Source: Conus ventricosus (lineage: Eukaryota > Mollusca > Gastropoda > Neogastropoda > Conidae). From it: a stretch of 64,000 nt of DNA. A program made the translations under genes and the position numbers. The stretch lies in the NCBI GenBank assembly GCA_018398815.1, contig CM031626.1:44166941-44230940 (forward strand), read 5' to 3'. The notes under the pieces were generated by a model, which worked only from the letters and a program-made list of their open reading frames with translations, had not been told where the DNA came from and made no database searches. Shown piece after piece: positions 12,445-22,004 of the stretch (its first letter is position 1; every line of letters begins with the position of its first letter).

Positions 12445-12570
12445 GGCTGTTCACAGAACACCTGGGAGTGGGAGAGGCTGTTCATAGAATACCTGGGAGT
12501 GGGAGAGGCTGTTCATAGAATACCTGGAGTGGGAGAGGCTGTTCATAGAATACCTGGGAGTGGGTGGTTT
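12445..12570. repeat. 31-bp minisatellite, 4 copies
   Basis: Units GGCTGTTCATAGAATACCTG plus GGAGTGGGAGA, with a 1-bp deletion in the third copy. Confidence 0.93.
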
Positions 12571-12592
12571 CCTCTTGCAGGAGTAACCCACT

Positions 12593-12690
12593 TAGCTTTG
12601 CTTCATTGTGTGAAATTCTCGAGGTGGCTTTGCTTCATTGTGTGAAATTCTCGAGGTGGCTTTGCTTCATTGTGTGAAATTCTCGAGGTC
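12593..12690. repeat. 32-bp minisatellite, 3 copies
   Basis: Exact units CTTTGCTTCATTGTGTGAAA plus TTCTCGAGGTGG. Confidence 0.95.
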
Positions 12691-12700
12691 CAGACAGAAA

Positions 12701-12904
12701 TTGACTAGTCTTTCCCTGTTGGTTGTGGTGGTGGTTGTTGATTGGTTCATTTTCTGTCGTTAATTTCATTGACTAGTCTTTCCCTGTTGGTTGTGGTGGT
12801 GGTTGTTGATTGGTTCATTTTCTGTCGTTAATTTCATTGACTAGTCTTTCCCTGTTGGTTGTGGTGGTGGTTGTTGATTGGTTCATTTTCTGTCGTTAAT
12901 TTCA
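12701..12904. repeat. 68-bp minisatellite, exactly 3 copies
   Basis: Three identical 68-bp units starting TTGACTAGTCTTTCCCTGTT. The perfect identity suggests recent expansion. Confidence 0.96.
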
Positions 12905-12984
12905 CAGTGAGGTGACTGCAGGAGGATACAGAAACAAACTTAAAAGAAAAAAAAAAAAACAACAACAAACTATTCGGCCTGACG

Positions 12985-13235
12985 AAAGGAACAAACAAAT
13001 GACAAGACGACGCGTTTCGACCTTTTTGGTCTTCTTCAGCCAAGACAACCAACATTCAGGACAATGACAACGAAGAACGAGCGGTCAGTTATCTGTTCAA
13101 TATGGATGCACAATGGACATTGAATGAAAACGTTTTCACTGTCCTGAATGTTGTTCATCGTGTCTGCAGAAGACCACAGAGGTCGAAACGCGTCGTGTTT
13201 TGTCTTGCAATTTGTTTGTCCCTTCCAGAAGATTA
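12985..13235. mobile_element. Inverted-repeat element with two hammerhead-like cores
   Basis: Left arm (about 12,995-13,068) is the reverse complement of the right arm (about 13,139-13,212), separated by about 70 bp. Reading each arm outward gives GTCCTGAATGTTG, then CTGAAGAAGACC (left) or CTGCAGAAGACC (right), a short loop, GGTCGAAACGCGTC. The left arm preserves CTGAAGA, a perfect GACC/GGTC stem and GAAA followed by palindromic ACGCGT plus C, which fits CUGANGA, stem II, GAAA, minimal stem III and UH of a type-I hammerhead. A matching stem I is not visible, so self-cleavage is not established. Confidence 0.55.
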
Positions 13236-13327
13236 GTGTGTTTTTTTTCTGTTAAGTTTCTTGCTACTACTAAGTTAATTATCTCACACCATTTCCATAC
13301 CTCCATGTGTGCTTTTGTTTTTCAACA

Positions 13328-13655
13328 GGAGGTATGCAATACCCGTTGCATGTGCAGGCAAACTGGAATACCCGTTACATGTGCAGGCAAACTGGAATAC
13401 CCGTTACATGTGCAGTTAAACTGGAATACCCGTTACATGTGCAGTTAAACTGGAATACCCGTTACATGTGCAGTTAAACTGGAATACCCGTTACATGTGC
13501 AGGCAAACTGGAATACCCGTTACATGTGCAGGCAAACTGGAATACCCGTTACATGTGCAGTTAAACTGGAATACCCGTTACATGTGCAGTTAAACTGGAA
13601 TACCCGTTACATGTGCAGTTAAACTGGAATACCCGTTACATGTGCAGGCAAACTC
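13328..13655. repeat. 29-bp minisatellite, about 11 copies
   Basis: Units CTGGAATACCCGTTACATGT followed by GCAGGCAAA or GCAGTTAAA. The two variants come in blocks (GGC, TTA, GGC, TTA, GGC), suggesting multi-unit copying. Confidence 0.96.
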
Positions 13656-13703
13656 CTAGTTTCAGGACCCTAGTTTGTGTTTGTACTCGGACAAAGAGAA
13701 GTT

Positions 13704-13882
13704 GATCTGTCCATGAGAGAAAACAAAGAAGCTGTTCTGTCTGTAAGAATGCCAATCAATGGTGTTGAGAGAAAACAAAGAGAAGCTGTTCTGTCTGTGA
13801 GAATGCCAATCAATGGTGTTGAGAGAAAACTAAAAGAAGCTCTTCTGTCTGTAAGAATGCCAATCAATGGTGTTGAGAGAAA
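13704..13882. repeat. 54-bp minisatellite, 3 copies
   Basis: Units contain GAGAGAAAACAAAGA, AAGCTGTTCTGTCTGT and AGAATGCCAATCAATGGTGT. The length is a multiple of three, so a frame stays open on both strands. A G-run at about 13,936-13,954 lies just beyond. Confidence 0.93.
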
Positions 13883-14054
13883 GAATGCTTCTAGACCTGT
13901 TTGGAGACAGGAGGCTTATCACCACACATTGTAAGGGGGGAGGGGGGGGGGGGGGACACTGACGGTCAGTTCAACAGCTGTGTTGTCCACCATCTAAAGG
14001 TGAGGGTCCAAACGGTCATTCTGCCACGGTATTGTTTCCTCTTCTAGCAAACTC

Positions 14055-14890
14055 AAAAACACCGAGTTACAATATGACCAACCCAGCTTCTCATGGTACC
14101 CATGGTTCCAGAGTAAAAGGAATAGCCTTGATACTGCCTCATGACAACCCACACATAACATTGGTGCCACACAAGGAGTAGGAATAATAATGGTTTACTT
14201 AATAAAGTTATGTACTGAATGCCTGGTAATCTTTTTCGTCTTTTAACATCTTTCAAATGACATGTTTCAATTCCTGCTCTGTGCGGTCACTTTTGGAATC
14301 GTAAAGCTATTTGTTTTACGTACCTTGTATGTTTTATGTACATGTATTGTAACTGTTGTATTGTTTAATCTGAAATGTTTAGTATTCTTTTAAACATACA
14401 GTGCTAATGTCATAATGTCAAAGATCTAGGGGATATATACGTTAGCAGTGCTTGCATTTTAACTGTTTGCACATGGTCTTCATTTCTTGTTTTTGAGATG
14501 ATAAAGTGAGTCTGACTTGACTTGATGTGAGGAGCACTGCAAACAGCACTAAAGAGCAGACGTAAGATGTGGGTGGTCACGATGTGACAGCACTGCAAAC
14601 AGCACTAAAGAGCAGACGTAAGATGTGGGTGGTCACGATGTGACAGCACTGCAAACAGCACTAAAGAGCAGACGTCAGGTGTGGGTGGTCACGATGTGAC
14701 AGCACTGCAAACGGCACTAAAGAGCAGACGTCAGATGTGGGTGGTCACGATGTGACAGCACTGCAAACAGCACTAAAGAGCAGACGTCAGATGTGGGTGG
14801 TCATTAAACGGCATCATGGGTTTTCTTTTTTATTCTGGAACCGTGGGTTTCATGTGAACCTGGATTGGCCATATTATTGTCATGAGGGTT
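14055..14890. mobile_element. Candidate element with inverted arms of about 105 bp
   Basis: The reverse complement of about 14,055-14,165 aligns with 14,785-14,890: both read TGTGGGTNGTCAT, then TATTCTGGAACC or its near match, ATGGGTACCATG or GTGGGTTTCATG, and TGGTCATATT or TGGCCATATT. The arms are diverged by roughly a quarter, and the interior holds AT-rich sequence and a 56-bp array. No transposase or reverse transcriptase was seen. It may be a foldback or MITE-like element, or two oppositely oriented copies of one dispersed repeat. Confidence 0.45.
14534..14803. repeat. 56-bp minisatellite, 5 copies
   Basis: Units GCACTGCAAACAGCACTAAA followed by GAGCAGACGTAAGATGTGGG. The last unit runs straight into the right arm of the 14.06-14.89 kb inverted repeat, sharing GATGTGGGTGGTCA with it. 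The unit may therefore derive from that arm. Confidence 0.94.
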
Positions 14891-15409
14891 TTTTTGTTTT
14901 GTGGGGTTTTTTGTGTATGCTAGCAGATTACTCAGACACTGTGACATCCAGTGTCCACTTCTTCAAACGGGGATGCAGTCACCAGTGTGTCTGGTTGAAG
15001 GCAAAATGTCACACTCTGACGTCGCACATTGGCAAGATGCGGTGAAAGTGATGACTAGTTGTACGAGCGAGTGGGTCCTGGTCGTAGTTCAGGAAACTGG
15101 ACGATAAACCTTTTGATGCTTGAATTTGTGTCAAGTCACATCATTTTGAATTGCAAGGGGGTTTAGAGGAGAATAAAGGGGGAATGGGGAGGAGGGGGGG
15201 GGGTTGCATCTGCTACAAAATTGGAGGCAGGATGTGTTTGTGTTGTTTTGTTTGTTTACGCTCATCGATTAGGGTGGAGATGATGGTACAGTTTCCAGTC
15301 TGAGACTGTGTGACAGGGCTGTACTCTACACTTACATTCATTTTTTTTATATCCTGGCATCAACCAGGTATGGAAAGATACAGACACCTGCAGTGTTGGT
15401 CAGGAAATT
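14891..15409. other. No gene seen
   Basis: Unique sequence with a G-run at about 15,195-15,205. No frame with recognisable protein. Confidence 0.45.
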
Positions 15410-15566
15410 TGATCAACACTGTGGAAGATGTATCTATGCAGTGGAGGAATCTCAACCGTGTGGTTCCAGTCTTCCCAGCTGGGCCCATTGATCAACACTG
15501 TGGAAGATGTATCTATGCAGTGGAGGAATCTCAACCGTGTTGTTCCAGTCTTCCCAGTTGGGCCCA
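15410..15566. repeat. 79-bp tandem duplication
   Basis: Two copies beginning GATCAACACTGTGGAAGATG, differing at two positions. The length equals the unit of the array at the left edge but the sequence is unrelated. Confidence 0.92.
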
Positions 15567-15724
15567 AAGCAAACTCAGCTCCAGGTAGGAGCCAGCCGAT
15601 TTTAGAAAAAAAAAAATCTCACAAATGAATGGATCTAATGAGTCCCATGACCTCCCAGCCAGGAGTCTGCGATGCTGACCACTTTGCCTCTGTGGCTGGC
15701 AGTGAGACTGACATTTGTCCATGC

Positions 15725-16460
15725 AGCAAAACAGTCTTCTGAAGATCTCTCATGTGATGGTATCATCAGCAGAACAGTTTTCTGAAGATCTCTCATGTGA
15801 TGGTATCATCAGCAGAACAGTCTTCTGTAAATCTCTCATGTGATGGTATCATCAGCAAAACAGTCTTCTGTAAATCTCTCATGTGATGGTATCATCAGCA
15901 AAACAGTCTTCTGTAAATCTCTCATGTGATGGTATCATCAGCAAAACAGTCTTCTGAAGATCTCTCATGTGATGGTATCATCAGCAGAACAGTCTTCTGA
16001 AGATCTCTTAAGTAATGGTTATATTAATCAGCAGGACAGTTTCCTGAAGATGTTGCAAATGATGATGGTATTGACCAACAAAAAAGTTTTCAACAAATCT
16101 CTGATGTGATGGTATCGATCAGCAAAAGTTTCCGAAGATCTCATAAGTAATGATTGTATTGATCAGCAGAACAGTTTTCTGAAGATCTCATAAGTGATAA
16201 TTGTATCGATCAGCAAAACAGGTTTGTGAAAATCTCGCTTGTGGTGATACCGATCAGTGGAACAGTTTGCTGAAGGTCTCCCTGTGACAGCCCTGATCAG
16301 CCTCACAGTTTTATAAGATCTCACGGTGAAAGGGTATTGATCAGCAAAACAGTTTTGAAGACAGTTTTCTGAAGATAAATCTCTGGAGTGGTGATTGATC
16401 AGCTAAGCAGTGTTGTGAAAATCTCTCGAGGGATGATGGTCATGAGCAGCAAGAAGGGTT
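15725..16460. repeat. 43-bp minisatellite grading from homogeneous to decayed
   Basis: About six nearly identical units (CAGTCTTCTGAAGATCTCTC then ATGTGATGGTATCATCAGCA) up to about 16,000, followed by about ten progressively diverged units to 16,460. The gradient gives the direction of recent homogenisation. Confidence 0.93.
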
Positions 16461-16512
16461 TGTGAAGATTTCTCCATCTGTCAGCCTCGACTTCTTTACC
16501 TTCTGATTCTCT

Positions 16513-16576
16513 GTGTGTGTGCGCACGCGTGTGCGTGCTTGCGTGCGTGTGTGTGCGTGCCTGTGTGTGTGTGTGT

Positions 16577-16607
<31 letters not shown>

Positions 16608-16694
16608 GTGTGCGTGCACGCATGTGCATGCTTGCGTGCATGTGTGTGTGTTTGTGCGCCTGTGTGTGTATGTGTGCGTGTGTGTGTTTGTGTG

Positions 16695-16754
<60 letters not shown>

Positions 16755-16762
16755 TGTGTGAA
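16513..16762. repeat. (TG)n microsatellite, interrupted
   Basis: Mostly TG with GC and CA interruptions. All three plus frames stay open as Cys/Val repeats, which has no coding significance. Confidence 0.98.
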
Positions 16763-16859
16763 AACGAGTAAGATTTCTTTTTTTCAGTGGACATCTTTGT
16801 TTTATGTGGTAATACTCTGCATCCCTTGAAAGTGGGTGACAGCTTTAGTTAACTAATAC

Positions 16860-17090
16860 ATATTTTGCTCAGGTATGTATGCATGCCCAATTTGATGTGT
16901 TTGTGTGTGTGTTCACAATTGAATTTGTGTTTATGTGTATTAAGTTCACTTGTGTCTGCAGAGATATTCATGTTTATGCTATGTGTTTGTGTGTATTCAC
17001 ATGTATATGTTAACATGTTTGAATCTGTGTATGTTAACATGTGTGTATAACGTTCGCGTGTATATGTTACATATGTGTATATGTACTGTT
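16860..17090. repeat. Degenerate TG/TA-rich minisatellite
   Basis: Recurrent TGTTAACATGTTTGA, TGTGTATGTTAACATGTGTG and TTCACATGTATATG words about every 30-40 bp. Confidence 0.65.
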
Positions 17091-17139
17091 GATCTCCTTC
17101 TCTCTTCAATGAGATGTGTTTGTATATCAATTAGTTAAA

Positions 17140-17391
17140 TTATTTCATCATTTCCTTCAGTCTCTTTTCATTCATTTTTGGTTCATCTTTGATAATGTTG
17201 TGGTGATCTGCCTGAAGTGATTGGACTGGTTCAATAGCGTTTGTTGCTATGCTTTGTATTATCACTGGCAATACAATTGTCTTATTCATTGCTTGCAATT
17301 TATGTACATCCATGTCTTTTCCCTTGGAGAAATAAAAGTTTGATCTGCTGAAGCTTTTTGGGTTGTCATCTGTTGAAATTTGTAAGCTCAC
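17140..17391 (-). CDS. Weak candidate coding fragment, 83 codons, unknown
   Basis: A minus-strand frame of mixed composition (NFYFSKGKDMDVHKLQ near the start, HHNIIKDEPKMNEKRLKEMMK near the end). It is not a translation of a tandem repeat, which is rare in this window. The codons look ordinary, but no domain or family was recognised, no acceptor site is obvious upstream, and the frame may be chance or a piece of an unrecognised transposon. I see no promoter or poly(A) signal that decides the matter. Confidence 0.2.
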   Translation of the reverse strand: MSLQISTDDNPKSFSRSNFYFSKGKDMDVHKLQAMNKTIVLPVIIQSIATNAIEPVQSLQADHHNIIKDEPKMNEKRLKEMMK

Positions 17392-17394
17392 GTT

Positions 17395-17790
17395 TTCAGG
17401 TATTGGCTGAAAATATACAACTCGGTATAATTCAGTAACACTTTATTCATTGAAATTTAGTTGTGTACTCACAGACTGATAATGAACACATCATGTGGTT
17501 ACCAGGTATGCCACAAAAGATTCAAACCATTCAAATGAAGATCAACCAACACTGTAGACGGACCATAACAAGCCATGAAAATCACAACACTCTTGCACTC
17601 TTGGACAGCATAACGCATGGGCGTTGAAGTTAAAAACTCTGCCTTGGCCAGTCCCAAGCCCAGGATGAGAAAGGAGGAGGGTTGGGCGAGGGGTTAGCAC
17701 CCCCTCCCTGGTAAAAAAAAAAAAGAAAGAACCATCGTGCTACAAAAACGCCAACAAGAGACAATGGAAAACTCGGCCCTGGGAGATGGA
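17395..17790. other. No intact gene seen
   Basis: Sequence with an A-run (17,711-17,724) next to CACCCCCTCCCTGGTAAAAAA. This may be the ragged 5' side of the LINE tail that follows, but the translation is not diagnostic. Confidence 0.35.
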
Positions 17791-18193
17791 CCTCAATCTG
17801 GAGGACGTATGACGCGGAGTGGTGAAAGCCGGAGTCATCTGGAAGCCACTCCACCGACTACCATTCTTTGGACCAGGAAAAGAAAGAGAGGCCGGCTGAG
17901 GAACACATGGCGACGTGACATGGACGTTGATGCCAAGAAGATGGGCCACACATGGGGGGCAGCTGGAAAGACTGGCCCAGGGCACAGACAGCTGGAGAGA
18001 CTGGCCCAGGGCACAGACAGCTGGAGAGACTGGCCCAGGGCACAGACAGCTGGAGAGACTGGCCCAGGGCACAGACAGCTGGAGAGACTGGCCCAGGGCA
18101 CAGACAGCTGGAGAGACTGGCCCAGGGCACAGACAGCTGAAAAGACCTTGTCGGCGGCCTGTGTCCCAGTGGGGGCGATGGGCATTAGTAAAG
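17791..18193 (+). mobile_element. LINE ORF2 C-terminal tail with internal 29-bp array
   Basis: The plus-strand translation contains KRKRGRLRNTWRRDMDVDAK and MGHTWG, then after the array KDLVGGLCPSGGDGH and a stop. This order (basic GRPRNTWRRD-type motif, TWG, ERLAQ, GGLCP end) is the C-terminal tail seen in many invertebrate LINE ORF2 proteins. Between the two halves lie six 29-bp units encoding variants of ERLAQGTDSW, where a normal tail has a single such segment. A TGG-to-TGA change precedes KDLVGG. The remnant is 5'-truncated and cannot be active. The clade is uncertain. Confidence 0.75.
17963..18136. repeat. 29-bp array inside LINE tail, 6 copies
   Basis: Units CTGGAGAGACTGGCCCAGGG plus CACAGACAG, starting at 17,963, 17,992, 18,021, 18,050, 18,079 and 18,108. 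The unit encodes LERLAQGTDS in the LINE frame but is not a multiple of three, so it shifts frame each copy. Confidence 0.97.
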
Positions 18194-18553
18194 ACGGAAG
18201 TTAAAACAATAATTGTTATTGCTCAGTATACGTAGCTCCCCAAAGAACAGATCAGTGAAGTACACTGTTATTTATACGGAAACCATGTCCCCCACCGTCT
18301 CCCCTTTCTTCCGTCTCACAGTGGCAAACCCACGAAAGTCCAGGAAAGTATATTTCTTCTCCAAGGCAAGCTGGGGGCAGATGGACAAGGATTAGAGCCC
18401 CAGACTGACCGTCGGGAATGACTAAGGAAGAAGAACAAGGCATCAACACCACATAGGACAATCTTCAAGTCGTCTGTCTTGACAGCCTTCACGAAAAACA
18501 TTCCATCTGCGCTCTGGCCTAAGAAGAATAGTCTCCCTTGGATCAACTGAAAC
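18194..18553. other. No gene seen
   Basis: Unique-looking sequence after the LINE stop. It may include a LINE 3' UTR, but no poly(A) or microsatellite tail is evident. Confidence 0.4.
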
Positions 18554-18856
18554 AATATGATTATTATTATTATGAATACTTATATAGCGCCTATCCTCGG
18601 TTAGAGACCAAGCTCTAAGCGCTTTACAATCCACACTTGTTTACACAACGGGCTGCCTACCTGGGTAGTGCCGACTGAAGATCTGCCAGCTGGTGCTTCA
18701 TTCAGTCGTTTCCCGTGTCATCCAGTCAATATCGTTGACCCAATTTCCTTACTTCCTTCATTCTTTCAATTTCTCACGTAGGGTACATGCTATGTGTAAC
18801 GGGTCATCCATACCAACGGCCAAACTGACCTTCTCTTCCAAAAGATGGTGATGGGA
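18554..18856 (-). mobile_element. tRNA-SINE-related copy with GCGCTATATAAG tail, minus strand
   Basis: Read on the minus strand it runs: AAATCCCATCACCATC, GGAAGAGAAGGTCAGTTTGG, CCGTTGGTATGGATGACCC, then GTGAGAAATTGAAAG, GGAAACGACTGAATGAAGC, TTGTAAAGCGCTTAGAGC, AGGCGCTATATAAGTATTC and an (AAT)n tail at 18,554-18,572. The central part matches the SINE at 59,676-60,106, but the 3' half is different and instead matches 44,872-45,107. The tRNA head is missing: the copy is cut at 18,857, where the Penelope-like arm begins. Confidence 0.75.
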
Positions 18857-18993
18857 TTTCGACAGCCATCCGGCCATCTTCCTCAGCCATGCTGTTTCTG
18901 ACTGAGTGAACTCAATTCAGATCACGCAACCATGGGACGTACCCAGGTCACGTGACCGAATCAGTGAAGTGTACACCGGGGGCAAGGTGTAGC
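18857..18993 (-). repeat. Left inverted arm of the Penelope-like element
   Basis: Reverse complement of 19,696-19,832 with few mismatches. On the minus strand it carries CTGAGGAA, a pairing GATGGCC/GGCTGTC and GAAA, a hammerhead-core layout, at 18,857-18,885. Confidence 0.9.
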
Positions 18994-19695
18994 GGCCCCG
19001 GACCCTGTTGAGCGGTGGTGGCTGCGATGTGGATGGCCTCCTTGACCCCTCGCTGGAACCTCTTGTTTTCTCTGTCCAGGATGTTGATGTTGTCCATGTC
19101 AAATTGGTGTTGCTCGGAGTGCAGGTGTGCTCCGACAGGTGAAGAGTCCCTCTTGTGTTCTGTGAGTCTGTTTTTTGGGGGGACGTTCCGTTTCTCCGAC
19201 ATAGTGTTGGTTGCAGTCACGGCAGTCTATTCTGTAGATGACGCCGGATTTGTCGAGTTTGTTGGTTTTGTCCTTGGGGGCGACAAGTTGGCTGCGGATG
19301 GTGTTGGTGGGCTTGGGATGGACCGCGACCCCTAGTTTCCTGATCTTCATGGTCAGAGCTTCACTTCCACCTCCAACGTAGGGAATGGTGATATGTCCCT
19401 TGTGCTCTCGTTGTTCTTTCATTTGTGGTTGGGGTGAGGTGGTCGATCTCTTGTTTCCCGGGCTGTTCCAGGCCCACTTCTAGTAGCCCGAGATGGTGAG
19501 CACTTCCTTCAGGTGATCTTTCTCCTTCTGCTGTGCCTCTTGAGTTGAGCAGATGGTATTGGCTCTGTGGGTGAGAGTTCGAATCCCCCCAAGTTTGTGT
19601 TCCAGAGGTTGGTGGCTGTCGAACTGCAAGTATTGGTCTGTGTGGGTTGGTTTGTGGTAGACAGCGAAGGAGAGCACGCCGTCTGTTCTGGTGAT

Positions 19696-19832
19696 GCTAC
19701 ACCTTGCCCCCGGTGTACACTTCACTGATTCGGTCACGTGACCTGGGTACGTCCCATGGTTGCGTGATCTGAATCGAGTTCACTCAGTCAGCAACAGCAT
19801 CGCTGAGGAAGATGGCCGGATGGCTTTCGAAA
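19696..19832 (+). repeat. Right inverted arm with hammerhead-like core
   Basis: Plus strand 19,803-19,834 reads CTGAGGAA, a 7-bp imperfect stem GATGGCC/GGCTTTC around loop GGAT, GAAA, then AGCT-like stem III nucleotides and A. The flanks TCG and CGA can pair as a 3-bp stem I. This fits a minimal type-I hammerhead motif of the kind described in Penelope-like elements; activity is untested. Confidence 0.6.
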
Positions 19833-19971
19833 GCTACGAGTGGATAGTGCATTTTCTTTTGTTGGGAGACTAGGTCTAACTCCAGGTAGCAGTATGTCTA
19901 CCCCCAACTGTTGAAACTTCCCCAACATTAGATATCTTTGTTTCAGTTTGAACGGATCCGTATTCTGGTGA

Positions 19972-19973
<2 letters not shown>

Positions 19974-20019
<46 letters not shown>
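19974..20019. repeat. (GT)n microsatellite
   Basis: Pure GT run after GAGTGA. Confidence 0.98.
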
Positions 20020-20021
<2 letters not shown>

Positions 20022-20142
20022 TATTTTATGAGATCTTCGGTAAACCTGAACACAGCCTCTCAAAAATCAGCACTTTAGACTAAATCACAAACTAGACACT
20101 CTCAACAATTTTCAAGAGGCAAAGTTATGGAGGGCATTGTTT

Positions 20143-20529
20143 GTGATAGTGTTATTCATCACTTAACCAGCAATAAACTCTTGTCGTGATAGTGTTATTC
20201 ATCACTTAACCAGCAATAAACTCTTGTCGTGATAGTGTTATTCATCACTTAACCAGCAATAAACTCTTGTCGTGATAGTGTTATTCATCACTTAACCAGC
20301 AATAAACTCTTGTCGTGATAGTGTTATTCATCACTTAACCAGCAATAAACTCTTGTCGTGATAGTGTTATTCATCACTTAACCAGCAATAAACTCTTGTC
20401 GTGATAGTGTTATTCATCACTTAACCAGCAATAAACTCTTGTCGTGATAGTGTTATTCATCACTTAACCAGCAATAAACTCTTGTCGTGATAGTGTTATT
20501 CATCACTTAACCAGCAATAAACTCTTGTC
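20143..20529. repeat. 43-bp array inside LINE RT, exactly 9 copies
   Basis: Units GTGATAGTGTTATTCATCAC then TTAACCAGCAATAAACTCTT. The first unit continues the LINE frame from upstream (KVMEGIVCDSVIHH) and the last reads into NKLLSRCQHSF, so the unit is LINE coding sequence. A 43-bp unit shifts the frame in each copy. Confidence 0.97.
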
Positions 20530-21934
20530 ACGGTGTCAGCATAGTTTCATATCAGGCAGATGGTGTACCACGAACTTGTTGACCACGTTGGAGGATTGGA
20601 CCGACATGTTCGACTCTGGGTCTTCAGTAGATGCGATATACCTAGATTTCGCTAAGGCATTCGATTCCATTCCTCATGAGCGGCTCTTAAGAAAAGTGAA
20701 TGCTCAGGTCATTTTAGGACCGACACTTCAGTGGATCAGCTTTTTGATCGGGAGGCGCCAGCGAGTTAGTGTGAATGGAGCTGCACCAGGCTGGACGGCA
20801 GTGAAGAGCGGTGTGCCACAAGGCAGCGTGCTGGGGCCTGTAGTGTTTGTGGTGTTTATTAACGACCTTCAAGGCATTGTGTCTAGTCTCTGTTCAATGT
20901 ATGCAGATGATACAAAAGTGTACAGACAAGTTGACAAAGAAGAGCATAGAGAACAGCTTCAGAATGATTTGGACAGTCTTTGTCAACTGGGCAGATACAT
21001 GGCAGTTACGTTTTAATGCCGACAAATGCAAGGTCTTGCATTTAGGCAAGAAAAACCCACAGTTCAATTATGATATGAGAAAACATGGCAGTGAGGAGAA
21101 AGTTTGTTTGCAAGCTACTGAGCTAGAGAAAAATCTGGGTGTGAATGTGGACAGGGAACTGAACTTCTAAACACATTGAGATTCAGGTGAACAAAGCTAA
21201 TAGCCTCCTTGGTCTTATCAGATCTTATGATTACTTGGATGCTGAATCCATGAAGCTTTTGTTTGTTGCACTGGTTCGTCCACATTGAGAGTTTGGGAAC
21301 GTAGTGTGGGCTCCACATCTACAAAAAGACAAAAAACTTGTTGAGGGAGTGCAAAGACAACAACAAAAAACTTGTTGAGGGAGTGCAAAGGCGAGCAACA
21401 AAAGTTATTCCAGGACTGAAAGGTTGGAGTTATGAGGAAAGGCTAGAAAAGATGAAACTACCCAGCACGTCTTACAGAAGGATAAGACGAGATCTTACAG
21501 AAGTGTATAAGTATACACATGGACTGTACATGTTGGAAAACTTCTTGTTTGAGAAAGAGATTAGGACAATCACCAGGGGACATAGATTTAAAGCTAAAAA
21601 TAAAAATAAAAATAACAACACAGATGCAGCACAAGTCTTCGACAAAACTTCTTTTCACAACGTGTGGTGATTTGGAACCACCTTCCTTCCAATGTTGCTG
21701 AAGCACCTTCCTTGAACAGTTTGAAAAACAGACTGGACTGTGTCATGAAACAGTACATATGTAGTTTAGATGTGCCCCCACCCTCAGTGTCTGATCAAAA
21801 GATCAGTAGTTTTTAGTAAAAAGTTGTATATAGCTTTACTGGTCAAAAGACCAGCAGAAGATTATAAGGAGGAAAGAACTGAGACCTGAAAAGAATCGGT
21901 GACAGGCCTAAAGGCCTACCTGTATTTGGAGCCG

Positions 21935-22004
21935 ACTCAACTATACAATACTATACTATACTATACTATACTATACTATACTATACTATACTATACTATA
22001 CTAA
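21935..22004. repeat. (ACTAT)n microsatellite, LINE tail
   Basis: About twelve 5-bp units directly after the LINE 3' UTR. Confidence 0.97.

Larger units (their letters stand above)
18857..19832 (-). mobile_element. Truncated Penelope-like element (RT end + GIY-YIG) with inverted arms
   Basis: Minus strand, in order: the end of a reverse transcriptase (GVLSFAVYHKPTHTDQYLQF, LEHKLGGIRTLTHRA), the linker SGY-stop-KWAW, then a GIY-YIG nuclease (GVIYRIDCRDC, HYVGETERPP) and a C-terminal segment (LHSEQHQFDMDNINILDREN, EAIHIA). This domain order is specific to Penelope-like elements. Disruptions: an in-frame TAG at about 19,480 and a frameshift in the T/G-run near 19,169-19,182. Most of the RT is absent. 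Left arm 18,857-18,993 and right arm 19,696-19,832 are about 137-bp inverted copies of the element end, so the same terminal sequence caps both sides. Inactive. Confidence 0.88.
20117..22004 (+). mobile_element. CR1/L2-like LINE reverse-transcriptase relic, 3' end intact
   Basis: Plus-strand RT. It begins KVMEGIVCDSVIHHLTSNKL, interrupted by nine 43-bp units, then RCQHSFISGRWCTTNLL, AIYLDFAKAFDSI (motif A with catalytic Asp), GVPQGSVLGPVVFVVFIND (motif B) and MYADDTKVY (motif C, YADD). Frameshifts and stops follow 21,016, 21,170 and 21,287, yet the C-terminal VQRRATKVIPGLKGW and LPSTSYRRIRRDLTEVYKY are clear. The 3' UTR ends in (ACTAT)n at about 21,939-22,004, the short-repeat tail typical of CR1/L2-type LINEs. 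5'-truncated and inactive. Clade call is from motif style, not a tree. Confidence 0.87.

Noticed and set aside
1..15566. Link between the 79-bp array and the 79-bp duplication at 15,410
   Set aside because: Same length but no sequence similarity on either strand; coincidence.
16513..16829. Cys/Val-rich or Thr/His-rich open frames over TG/CA repeats (also 42.8, 43.1 and 51.5 kb)
   Set aside because: They are dinucleotide microsatellites open in several frames on both strands.
19570..19600. B-box-like GAGTTCGAATCCCC as a tRNA or SINE promoter
   Set aside because: It lies within the Penelope-like reverse-transcriptase reading frame and has no A box at the right distance.
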